Positions 1-8,964 of a stretch of 64,000 nucleotides of DNA are shown here, piece after piece; position 1 is the first letter of the stretch, and every line of letters starts with the position of its first letter. The translations under genes were made by a program, and so were the position numbers. Source of the DNA: Pseudomonas sp. WJP1. Lineage in GTDB: Bacteria; Pseudomonadota; Gammaproteobacteria; Pseudomonadales; Pseudomonadaceae. The stretch is taken from positions 546,501 to 610,500 of the forward strand of contig NZ_CP110128.1 of NCBI RefSeq assembly GCF_028471945.1. The letters are read 5' to 3'. The notes under the pieces are model-generated. The model was not told where the DNA came from. It saw nothing but the letters and a program-made list of their open reading frames with translations, and did not search any database.

Positions 1-603
1 GCCAAGTGGCGGGTGAAGGACGCCGAGCGTTTCTACACCGCGACTTCCGGCCTGAAGCAGATTGCCGACGAGCGTCTGTCCCGTCGTCTCGAATCGGGCC
101 TGCGTGACCAGTTCGGTAAGCGCACCTTGCACGAAGTCGTGTCCGGTGAGCGTGATGCGCTGATGGCGGATATCACCGCTTCGCTGAACAAGATGGCTGA
201 AAAGGAGCTGGGCATCGAGGTTGTCGATGTTCGGGTCAAGACCATCGACCTGCCGAAGGAAGTGAACCGCAGCGTGTTCGAGCGTATGAGCACCGAGCGT
301 GAGCGTGAAGCTCGCGAGCACCGCGCCAAGGGTAACGAGCTGGCTGAAGGCATCCGTGCCGACGCCGATCGTCAACGTCGCGTGTTGTTGGCTGAAGCCT
401 ATCGTGAATCCGAAGAGATTCGCGGTGACGGTGACGCCCAGGCCGCTTCGATCTACTCCAAGGCCTACGGTCAGGATCAGGAGTTCTACGCGTTCTACCG
501 TAGCCTGCGTGCCTACCGTGAAAGCTTCGCGAACAAATCCGACGTCATGGTCCTGGACCCAAGCAGTGACTTCTTCCACTACCTGGAAAAAGCCAAGCCT
601 TGA
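1..603 (+). CDS. hflC: HflC, membrane protease regulator (5' end outside window)
   Basis: This is the C-terminal 200 codons of HflC; the frame is open from base 1, so the start lies upstream of the window. HflC is an SPFH/Band-7 protein that forms the HflKC complex around the membrane protease FtsH and restrains its activity. Visible are the second half of the Band-7 domain, a long Ala/Glu/Arg-rich helical stretch, and the conserved HflC ending DVMVLDPSSDFFHYLEK. It is followed by a hairpin terminator at 688-711 and then hisZ. The DUF2065 gene often found between hflC and hisZ in pseudomonads is not present in the 297-base gap. Confidence 0.93.
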   Translation, partial: AKWRVKDAERFYTATSGLKQIADERLSRRLESGLRDQFGKRTLHEVVSGERDALMADITASLNKMAEKELGIEVVDVRVKTIDLPKEVNRSVFERMSTEREREAREHRAKGNELAEGIRADADRQRRVLLAEAYRESEEIRGDGDAQAASIYSKAYGQDQEFYAFYRSLRAYRESFANKSDVMVLDPSSDFFHYLEKAKP

Positions 604-687
604 TACAACGTTGACCTGATTCATCCCGCCGGGCGGCTAAAACCTCTGGCGGGGTGATCCTTTGGGAAAACGTGTGTATGATGCGGC

Positions 688-711
688 AGCCGGGAAATTC
701 CCGGCTTTTTT
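688..711 (+). terminator. Rho-independent terminator after hflC
   Basis: AGCCGGGAA and TTCCCGGCT form a perfect stem followed by a run of T. It lies 85 bases after the hflC stop. A second GC-rich inverted repeat without a T run (CCCGCC/GGCGGG) is at 625-653. The remainder of 712-900 holds no gene I can support and probably carries the hisZ-purA promoter. Confidence 0.8.
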
Positions 712-900
712 GCGTCTGCATGTTTGAATGCTGTTTTGTGCAGGTGCCCGAGCTGAATGCTCGACAGGTTTTTCGAGGAAAGTGATTGGCGAAGCCGGTA
801 GCAGGCGTTTCGCTTCGTTGTTCCTGCGCGGAACAATCATTTTCTGCTTCACTCAAGGGCTCGGCCCAGGGCTGGCCGCCCGGATACAGGGGAAGGCGTA

Positions 901-2088
901 ATGGCAACGGTAGACCGCTGGCTACTGCCAGATGGCATCGAAGAAGTACTGCCACCGGAAGCGGCGCGTATTGAAGTTGCGCGTCGCCAGGTGTTGGATC
1001 TGTTCCAGAGCTGGGGTTACGAGTTTGTCGTGACTCCCCATATCGAGTACCTGGAATCCCTGCTGACCGGCGCGGGCCAGGACCTGGATCTGCGTACCTT
1101 CAAGGTCATCGACCCGCAATCGGGCCGGCAGATGGGTTTCCGTGCGGACATCACGCCGCAGGTAGCGCGCATCGATGCGCATACCCTGCGCCGCGAAGGC
1201 CCGAGCCGCCTGTGCTACGCCGGTAGCGTGCTGCATGCCCAACCGCGTGCCTTGTCGTCCTCGCGCAGCCCGATCCAGTTGGGCGCCGAGTTGTATGGCG
1301 ATGCCAGCCCAAGCAGCGACGTGGAAGTCATCAGCCTGATGCTCGCCATGCTGCAACTGGCCGACGTGCCGGATGTGCACATGGACCTGGGGCATGTCGG
1401 CATCTACCGCGGCCTGGCCCGCGCCGCCGGTCTGTCCGGTGAAGTTGAACAACAGTTGTTCGATGCATTGCAACGTAAAGCCATCGATGAGGTCATTACC
1501 TTGACCGAAGGCTTGCCGGCTGACCTGTCGGGCATGCTGCGCGCGTTGGTCGACCTGTGTGGCGGCCGTGAAGTGCTGGCGGCTGCGCGTGAGCGTCTGG
1601 CCAAGGCCCCTGCCGCGGTACTGGCGGCATTGGACGACCTGCTGGCAATCGCCGAGCGTTTGTCCGTGCGTTTCCCGGAGCTGCCGCTGTACTTCGACCT
1701 GGGCGAGCTGCGCGGTTACCACTACCACACCGGCGTGGTGTTCGCCGTGTTCGTGCCGGGTGTTGGCCAGTCCATTGCCCAGGGCGGTCGTTACGACGAC
1801 ATCGGCGCTGACTTCGGTCGCGCCCGTCCGGCAACCGGCTTCTCTACCGATTTGAAAACCCTGGTGACCCTGGGGCGTGCTGAGATCGAGCTACCGTCTG
1901 GCGGTATCTGGATGCCTGACAGTACGGATGCGGCACTCTGGCAGCAGGTTTGCCGGTTGCGCAGTGAGGGTCAGCGTGTCGTCCAGGCCTTGCCTGGACA
2001 ACCTTTGGCCGCCGCCCGTGAAGCGGACTGCGACCGGCAATTGATTCAGCAGAACGGGCTTTGGCAAGTATCGCCACTGGCTTCTTGA
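901..2088 (+). CDS. hisZ: ATP phosphoribosyltransferase regulatory subunit HisZ
   Basis: HisZ is a 395-residue paralogue of histidyl-tRNA synthetase without aminoacylation activity. It pairs with the short form of HisG to make the first enzyme of histidine synthesis. The N-terminus [20 protein letters not shown] and the class II synthetase-like core ([13 protein letters not shown], then [21 protein letters not shown]) are typical. The start is an ATG after a GGGGAAGG ribosome site. It lies upstream of purA with a 54-base gap, the usual hisZ-purA order in Pseudomonas. Confidence 0.95.
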   Translation: MATVDRWLLPDGIEEVLPPEAARIEVARRQVLDLFQSWGYEFVVTPHIEYLESLLTGAGQDLDLRTFKVIDPQSGRQMGFRADITPQVARIDAHTLRREGPSRLCYAGSVLHAQPRALSSSRSPIQLGAELYGDASPSSDVEVISLMLAMLQLADVPDVHMDLGHVGIYRGLARAAGLSGEVEQQLFDALQRKAIDEVITLTEGLPADLSGMLRALVDLCGGREVLAAARERLAKAPAAVLAALDDLLAIAERLSVRFPELPLYFDLGELRGYHYHTGVVFAVFVPGVGQSIAQGGRYDDIGADFGRARPATGFSTDLKTLVTLGRAEIELPSGGIWMPDSTDAALWQQVCRLRSEGQRVVQALPGQPLAAAREADCDRQLIQQNGLWQVSPLAS

Positions 2089-3432
<1,344 letters not shown>

Positions 3433-3451
3433 TAAGTTGTTGATGTAAAAA

Positions 3452-3479
3452 ACAAAGGCCCCTTGATAGGGGCCTTTGT
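3452..3479 (+). terminator. Rho-independent terminator after purA
   Basis: ACAAAGGCCCCT and AGGGGCCTTTGT form a perfect 12-bp stem with a TGAT loop, 20 bases after the purA stop. Confidence 0.9.
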
Positions 3480-3583
3480 CGTTTATGCCTGTCGTACGGC
3501 ATGACCTTTGCTATTAGCTTTGCCTAACGTGTCACTTTCGGGCGTGCCATCAATTTAATGGCGCTAATGCAGAGGGATTTCAA

Positions 3584-5518
3584 GTGTCGGCCGTTCTCTC
3601 ATTGTTACAAAGCCGTTTGTTGCGGCCCGTGTTCGTTACCCTTGGTATCGCCCTTTTGGTGCAGGTACTGGTGGCGGTCGCGCTGACTCGCAGCACCGTG
3701 ACGGCGCTGGAAGCCGATCTCGCTCAGCGCCTGGGCGCAGACAGTCAAAAACTATCTGGTGAGCTCGAGCAGGCGGGGCGGGAAGTCACGTCGAGCCTCG
3801 ACAGCCTTTCCGCCAGTACGCGTCAACGCCTTACGGCTGGCTTGTCTGAGCGCCTGAAGGATGAACAGGCGCAGTTGCGTTCGACCCTGGAAAAAGACCT
3901 GAAGGACTCCGCCAGCGACATGGCGCAGCTTCTGGCGTCGGTGGCGCCGCGCGCCATGTGGGACAACGACGTGCCGACCTTGTCCGAGTTCGCCCGTCGG
4001 GCCCAGCGCAACCCCAACGTCCTGTTCGTGGTGTATGACGACGCCACGGGCCAGCATCTGACGCGCTACCTCAACCGGGAAAACCCGATCAATAAGGCCC
4101 TTTTGGAAAAAGGCCAGGGCGAGCGCGCGCTGGACAAGGTGCTGGATGCGGCCAAGAACGATCCGTCGGTCTTTTACATCGAGGCCTCGATCAACCCGAA
4201 TGGCGTGGAAATCGGCAAGGTCCTGATGGGCGTCTCGACGGCGTCGGTAGAGGCCGACCTGGCGGCGTTGGATAAGCGCTTCTCGGCGTTGATCGCCAGT
4301 GGCGACCAGCTGGTGGGCGACAGCCTCAAGGGCGCGGCGGCCGACAGTGCGGCAGCCATGGGTGCACGTCTGCAATCGGCCCAGGCAACGGCCGCTGAAA
4401 TGAAAGCCAATACCACCGCTACCGTGCAGGAGGCTGCGACTACCCTGCGCTGGCGTATTGGTGTGAGTCTGGCGGTGGTGGGTTTTGGTGTCCTGCTGTT
4501 GCTGGCGGTCGTGCTCGGGCGTCGAGTCGTCAACCGCCTGAGGATGCTGATTGTCGCCATGGATGACCTGGCGGCGGGTGAGGGCGACCTGACCAAGCGC
4601 GTGCAGATCAGCAGCAAGGACGAAATCGGCGACATGGCGTCGGCGGTCAATCGCTTTGTCGACAAGTTGCAGCCGATCGTGCGCGAGGCGGGTGATGTCG
4701 CTCAGCGTACCGGTGTGGAAATCGGTGCCATGACATTGCGCAACGCGGGGGCCGATGCGGCGGCAGGCATGCAGCGCGATGAGGTGGCTGAAAGTCTGCG
4801 GGCCTTGTCGCGAATGGCGGATGAGGCACAGTCCGAAAGCCAGGCCATGCAAGCGGCATTGAAGCAGGTGGTGGATATTCGTCAGGCCACCGACGAAAAC
4901 ACCCGGACCTCGGCGAAAGTCGGCAACCTGATTGAAGCGTTGGCTGGCCAGGTTGAAACCGGGGCGCAGGTGATCGAGCGCCTGGCACAGCAGAGTGAGC
5001 AGATCGAGGTGGTCCTGACGGTGATTCACGGGATTGCCGAGCAAACCAACCTGCTGGCGCTGAACGCGGCCATTGAAGCGGCGCGCGCTGGCGAAACCGG
5101 TCGCGGCTTTGCGGTGGTGGCGGACGAAGTGCGCGCGTTGGCGAGCAAGACGCAAAGCTCCACCGGCGATATCCAGGCGCATATCGTGGCGTTGCAGCAA
5201 GGCGCACGCGAAGCCGTGGCCGCAATCGGCCAGGCCGGGCGTCAGGCCAGTGAGGGGCTGTTGGTTCTACGTGACAGTGCGCGGTTGCAGCAATCGGTGC
5301 AGGCTTCGGTTGAACAGGTGCACACGGCGATCGGCCTGGCGACCCAGGCCGCCGAGCATCAGGCCCGGGGAGCCCAGGCGGTGCGCGGTCGGGTCGAGAC
5401 CATTCATGTGCAAGCCGAGAAGGCGGCCCAGGCGGTGGTGGAAACCACGGCCAGTGGCAAGGTGCTGGATGGGCTGGCGGCGCAGCTCAAGGCCAGTCTG
5501 GGGCAGTTCAGGGCGTAA
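3584..5518 (+). CDS. Methyl-accepting chemotaxis protein
   Basis: A 644-residue transmembrane chemoreceptor. The first membrane segment is at about residues 14-34 and the second at about 289-312, flanking a periplasmic sensor of roughly 250 residues. That sensor begins with a long helical stretch and contains a Cache/PAS-like section ([11 protein letters not shown] and following). A HAMP domain occupies about 313-365. The cytoplasmic signalling domain carries the near-invariant hairpin tip [19 protein letters not shown] around 486-505, which contacts CheA and CheW. The start is GTG with AGAGGG upstream. No CheB/CheR-binding C-terminal pentapeptide is visible. The ligand cannot be told from the sequence. 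A REP doublet separates it from the convergent iron permease gene. Confidence 0.93.
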   Translation: MSAVLSLLQSRLLRPVFVTLGIALLVQVLVAVALTRSTVTALEADLAQRLGADSQKLSGELEQAGREVTSSLDSLSASTRQRLTAGLSERLKDEQAQLRSTLEKDLKDSASDMAQLLASVAPRAMWDNDVPTLSEFARRAQRNPNVLFVVYDDATGQHLTRYLNRENPINKALLEKGQGERALDKVLDAAKNDPSVFYIEASINPNGVEIGKVLMGVSTASVEADLAALDKRFSALIASGDQLVGDSLKGAAADSAAAMGARLQSAQATAAEMKANTTATVQEAATTLRWRIGVSLAVVGFGVLLLLAVVLGRRVVNRLRMLIVAMDDLAAGEGDLTKRVQISSKDEIGDMASAVNRFVDKLQPIVREAGDVAQRTGVEIGAMTLRNAGADAAAGMQRDEVAESLRALSRMADEAQSESQAMQAALKQVVDIRQATDENTRTSAKVGNLIEALAGQVETGAQVIERLAQQSEQIEVVLTVIHGIAEQTNLLALNAAIEAARAGETGRGFAVVADEVRALASKTQSSTGDIQAHIVALQQGAREAVAAIGQAGRQASEGLLVLRDSARLQQSVQASVEQVHTAIGLATQAAEHQARGAQAVRGRVETIHVQAEKAAQAVVETTASGKVLDGLAAQLKASLGQFRA

Positions 5519-5537
5519 TGTGTCGCCGGGGCCGGCC

Positions 5538-5624
5538 TCATCGCGAGCAAGCTCGCTCCCACAGTTGACCGAGTTCTCCCAGAAAGAACGCGATCAAATG
5601 TGGGAGCGAGCTTGCTCGCGATGA
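5538..5624. repeat. REP doublet 1
   Basis: Inverted pair: TCATCGCGAGCAAGCTCGCT... on the left and its mirror ...AGCGAGCTTGCTCGCGATGA on the right. It lies between two convergent genes. Confidence 0.9.
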
Positions 5625-5629
5625 CGGCC

Positions 5630-7195
5630 TCAGCGGCTCAAATACATCCGGGTCGTTAACAGGTAGACGGGCAACCCCGACACCAATATCAACAACGCCG
5701 CATAAGGCGCCGCCGCTGCAAACTCCACATTCGCGGTATGCGCCCACACCTCGGTGGCCAGTGTATTGAGTCCGGTCGGGCTCAAGAGCAGGGTTGCCGT
5801 CAGTTCCTTCATCGCATCCAGAAACACCAGCGCAAACGCCGCCCCCAGCGCCGGGAAAATGATCGGCAGCGTTATCCGGCAAAAGGCACTGAACGAAGAT
5901 GCCCCCAACGTGCGTGCAGCCTCTTCCAGTTGCGGCGCAGCCTTGTTCAGCGCTGTGCGAATCGGTGCCTGGGCCAGCGGCAGAAACAGCAGCGCATAAG
6001 CAATCAGCAACAGCGTCGAAGTCTGGTACAACACCGGCACATAGTGCAGCGCGAAATAAACCAGGGTCAGCGCGATCACCAGCCCCGGCAGCGCGTGCAG
6101 CAGATACGGCAAGCGCTCGGCCCAGATTGCCAGCGGCCCTTTATAGCGCACCACCAGCAGCCCCACCGGCAGCGCCAGCACCAGGCAAAACGCCGCGCCG
6201 CCCAGGGACAGGGCCAGGGAGGAAAGCAGTGCCTCGCTGATCGCGGCGATCGGGAACGCGGCCGATGAGCCCACGGCCAGCCAGTACGCCAGCATTCCCA
6301 GCGGAATGCCGCTGCCAATGATCGCCAGCACTAGGCAATACAGCTGTCCCACGAACACCCACGGCCCCAGGCGAACCTGTTCTGCCTGTCGCGCCGCGCC
6401 CTGGCCTGTGCGCACGTGCCGGCCTTTGCCGCGAACACGCAGTTCCAGCCACAGCAACATCAAACACAGCGCCAGCAACACCGCCGAGAGCATCGCGGCG
6501 TTGGCGTTGCTGAACTCCAGCTCGAACTGTTGATAGATCGCGGTGGTGAAGGTTTGCAGGCCGATGATCGACAGCGCACCGAATTCCACCAGCATGTGCA
6601 GGGCAATCAGCAGCGACCCCGCCAGCAGCGAAGGCCAGAGCAGCGGCAGGGTGACGCGGAAAAACACCCCCCAGCGATTCTGTCCCAGGGTGCGGGCAGA
6701 CTCTTCCAGCGAGGGGTCGAGATTGCGAAGGGTGGCGGCCACGGGCAGAAAGATCAGCGGGTATTTGGACAGGCTCATCACCAGGATCGCCCCGCCGAGC
6801 CCTTCGAAATGTGCGCTCAGCGACACCCAGGTAAAGCTGCTGACAAACGCCGGTACGGCGAACGGCAAGCACAGAACCACACCCCACAGGCGTCGCCCCG
6901 GCAGATTGCTGCGTTCCAGCAGCCATGCCAGCGACAGGCCAATCACGCCGCACGCCAGCGTCACGCCGATCATCAGCGCCAGGGTGTTGCGCAGCAGGCC
7001 AAACACATAAGGCCGCCACAGCAAGTGCAGCGCCTGGGCCCAGCCGGCTTGCCAGGCTTTCAGGCCGACGTACGCCAGGGGTAGCACGCTGAGCACGACC
7101 AGCAGTAGAACCGGCAGAACCAGCCAGATGGAAGGCCGCTTACGCCCTGGCACATACCGGCCTTGCGTGGCGGAGGCGGATAGCGATGCGCTCAT
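5630..7195 (-). CDS. Iron(III)-type ABC transporter permease (fused two-half)
   Basis: A 521-residue inner-membrane permease made of two homologous halves, as in FbpB/SfuB ferric-iron importers. Each half carries the cytoplasmic EAA loop that docks the ATPase: EESARTLG...LPLLWPSL at residues 164-190 and EEAARTLG...LPIIFPAL at 424-450. About twelve hydrophobic segments are apparent. Its start overlaps the stop of the upstream binding-protein gene by one base (TGATG), so the two are translationally coupled. No ATP-binding subunit is encoded next to them; it must be supplied from elsewhere. Iron as substrate is inferred from the binding protein and a Fur-like site. Confidence 0.9.
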   Translation of the reverse strand: MSASLSASATQGRYVPGRKRPSIWLVLPVLLLVVLSVLPLAYVGLKAWQAGWAQALHLLWRPYVFGLLRNTLALMIGVTLACGVIGLSLAWLLERSNLPGRRLWGVVLCLPFAVPAFVSSFTWVSLSAHFEGLGGAILVMSLSKYPLIFLPVAATLRNLDPSLEESARTLGQNRWGVFFRVTLPLLWPSLLAGSLLIALHMLVEFGALSIIGLQTFTTAIYQQFELEFSNANAAMLSAVLLALCLMLLWLELRVRGKGRHVRTGQGAARQAEQVRLGPWVFVGQLYCLVLAIIGSGIPLGMLAYWLAVGSSAAFPIAAISEALLSSLALSLGGAAFCLVLALPVGLLVVRYKGPLAIWAERLPYLLHALPGLVIALTLVYFALHYVPVLYQTSTLLLIAYALLFLPLAQAPIRTALNKAAPQLEEAARTLGASSFSAFCRITLPIIFPALGAAFALVFLDAMKELTATLLLSPTGLNTLATEVWAHTANVEFAAAAPYAALLILVSGLPVYLLTTRMYLSR

Positions 7196-8205
7196 CAGTT
7201 CAGGCCAACCTCGCGTTCCAGCTCCAGGGCTTCTTCGGCATTGCCCAAGTCAGCGGGCGTGACTTTCGGCGCTTGCAGTTCGCTGAACGGCTTGAGGCCG
7301 CGATCCGATTGCATGCCTTTGTGCAGCGGGTATTCGGCGGTGGTCTGGGTGATCACGCGCTGGCCTTCTTCACTGGCCATATAGGCGAGCAATTGCTGGG
7401 CTTCTTTTGGGTGTTTGCTGGATTTCAGCACGGCCGCGCTCGATACGGTAATCAGGCCGCCGACGTCACCGCCGCTGAAGTAATGCAGTTTCGAGTCGAG
7501 CTGGCCCTTTTCACGCTGCAAGGCGAACCAGTAGTAGTTGTTCACCAATACCGTCGCCACTTCGCCGTTTTCCACGGCTTTGAGGGCAACCATGTTGTTG
7601 CTGTAGGTCTTGCCGAAGGCGCGCAAGCCGGTCAGCCATTCTTCCGCAGCCTCCATGCCATGCACCTTGATGATCGCCACGGCTTGTTCCTGGAACGCGC
7701 CGCTGGTGGGTACGAAGCCGACCTTGCCCTGCCATTTTGGATCGGAGAATTCCATCACCGATTTCGGCAGGTCTTTTTCGTCGACCAGTTTCGGGTTGAA
7801 CGCGACGACGCGCACCCGAGCGGTGACGCCAATCCAGGTGCCGTCGGCGGCGACATAGTCCTTGGGCAGGACTGCCAGCGTGGTGTCATCGGCCTTGGCC
7901 AGGAAGCCTTGCTCACCGAGTTTGTTCAGTGGTGGCGATTCTTCGGCGTAGATTACGTCGGCGGGGGAGCGATCGCCTTCTTCGACGACCTGGCTGGCGA
8001 GCTGGTTGCTGCTGCCTTTGCGCACATTGACGTGAATGCCTGTCTTGGCTTCGAAGGCTTTGGCGACCGCATCGCCGACTTCCTTGTGTTGGCCGTTATA
8101 GAGCGTCAGGGAGACTGGGTCGGCAGCCTGGGTGAGGGGAGTGGCGAGTGCCAGGCCGAGAAGGGTGGTGGTCATGCCGCGGCGCAGGGTATTTCGAAAC
8201 ATCAT
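7195..8205 (-). CDS. Iron(III) ABC transporter periplasmic binding protein, FbpA-like
   Basis: A 336-residue periplasmic solute-binding protein with a signal peptide (MMFRNTLRRG, hydrophobic core, cleavage near TQA-ADP at residue 28). The adjacent tyrosines Y224-Y225 in NNYYWF match the iron-coordinating Tyr pair of the FbpA family. The family core also shows YNGQHKEVGDAVAKAFEAKTG and the serine-rich GSSNQLASQV. Two ATGs lie back to back at 8203-8205 and 8200-8202, and a GAGGAA ribosome site supports the first. It is the first gene of a two-gene operon with the permease. A Fur-like palindrome sits 38-59 bases upstream. Confidence 0.9.
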   Translation of the reverse strand: MMFRNTLRRGMTTTLLGLALATPLTQAADPVSLTLYNGQHKEVGDAVAKAFEAKTGIHVNVRKGSSNQLASQVVEEGDRSPADVIYAEESPPLNKLGEQGFLAKADDTTLAVLPKDYVAADGTWIGVTARVRVVAFNPKLVDEKDLPKSVMEFSDPKWQGKVGFVPTSGAFQEQAVAIIKVHGMEAAEEWLTGLRAFGKTYSNNMVALKAVENGEVATVLVNNYYWFALQREKGQLDSKLHYFSGGDVGGLITVSSAAVLKSSKHPKEAQQLLAYMASEEGQRVITQTTAEYPLHKGMQSDRGLKPFSELQAPKVTPADLGNAEEALELEREVGLN

Positions 8206-8242
8206 TCGCAGGGTTCCTCACTGTCGCATTGCAAAATCTTGC

Positions 8243-8264
8243 AACAATGATAAACGATATTGTT
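8243..8264 (-). promoter_or_regulatory. Possible Fur box upstream of the fbpA-like gene
   Basis: AACAAT and ATTGTT are spaced by 10 bases inside an AT-rich block reading AATGATAAACGATATTGTTT. It resembles the overlapping NATWAT hexamers bound by Fur. Its place just before an iron transporter operon supports the call; the match is not perfect. Confidence 0.5.
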
Positions 8265-8318
8265 TCTCAAATGCGCCCTGCACGGCGTAATTGCCCTGGG
8301 TTTCAAGCCCCGGAAACG

Positions 8319-8344
8319 CAAAAACCCGCTTTCGCGGGTTTTTG
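8319..8344 (-). terminator. Terminator after tRNA-Leu copy 1
   Basis: CAAAAACCCGC TTTC GCGGGTTTTTG is a perfect stem with T runs on either strand, 32 bases past the tRNA 3' end. Confidence 0.85.
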
Positions 8345-8376
8345 TGAAATTCAAGGCCGTAACCTTGAATTTGAAT

Positions 8377-8463
8377 TGGTGCCCAGAAGAAGACTCGAAC
8401 TTCCACGACCTTGCGGTCACCAGCACCTGAAGCTGGCGTGTCTACCAATTTCACCATCTGGGC
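8377..8463 (-). tRNA. tRNA-Leu (anticodon CAG), copy 1
   Basis: An 87-base class II tRNA on the minus strand, with the 3' CCA encoded. The acceptor stem GCCCAGA pairs with TCTGGGC. The anticodon stem CCAGC/GCTGG closes the loop TTCAGGT, giving CAG. A long variable arm and the T-loop TTCGAGT are present. It is followed by its own terminator and then by the Fe transporter operon in the same direction. Confidence 0.95.
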
Positions 8464-8588
8464 ATTTCATCGCTAGCGTTGCCGCTGTTGATGTGGCGCA
8501 CTATACGGAGCGCAATTAGATCTGTAAACCCCTGATTTGAAATTAATAAATCAGAACCTCCGAAATGCAGATCAGAACCCCGGAAATG

Positions 8589-8614
8589 CAAAAACCCGCT
8601 TTCGCGGGTTTTTG
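8589..8614 (-). terminator. Terminator after tRNA-Leu copy 2
   Basis: Same hairpin as the copy 1 terminator (CAAAAACCCGC/GCGGGTTTTTG), preceded by the same CCCCGGAAA stretch. Confidence 0.85.
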
Positions 8615-8652
8615 TGTGAGCCTTGAAATTGATCTAATCTCAAGCTCGAAAT

Positions 8653-8739
8653 TGGTGCCCAGAAGAAGACTCGAACTTCCACGACCTTGCGGTCACCAGC
8701 ACCTGAAGCTGGCGTGTCTACCAATTTCACCATCTGGGC
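8653..8739 (-). tRNA. tRNA-Leu (anticodon CAG), copy 2
   Basis: The 87-base tRNA is the same as copy 1 as far as I can read, with CCA encoded. The two copies, each with a terminator, sit 276 bases apart, which points to a tandem duplication. Spacer sequences have diverged more than the genes. Confidence 0.95.
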
Positions 8740-8964
8740 AGTATCGGCAACGTTGTCCGTCGTCGATGGCGCGCACTATACGGAGCGTGTTTTTAACTGT
8801 AAACCCCCGACACCAAAAAAACCTGAAAAATTTCACCAGCGGTCTTCAAGTCAGTCTCCTGGTGTCGATAAAGGGCTTTAGATGAGGCGTCTTAGCCTGA
8901 AATTTCCCGTTTCATTACGCCTATGCCAAACTAACCCGCATATAGACAAGGTGAAAACTCTCTA

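Noticed and set aside
8377..8739. Duplicated tRNA as an integration (att) scar
   Set aside because: Both copies are full length with complete terminators, and no integrase or foreign cargo lies between them; plain tandem duplication explains it.
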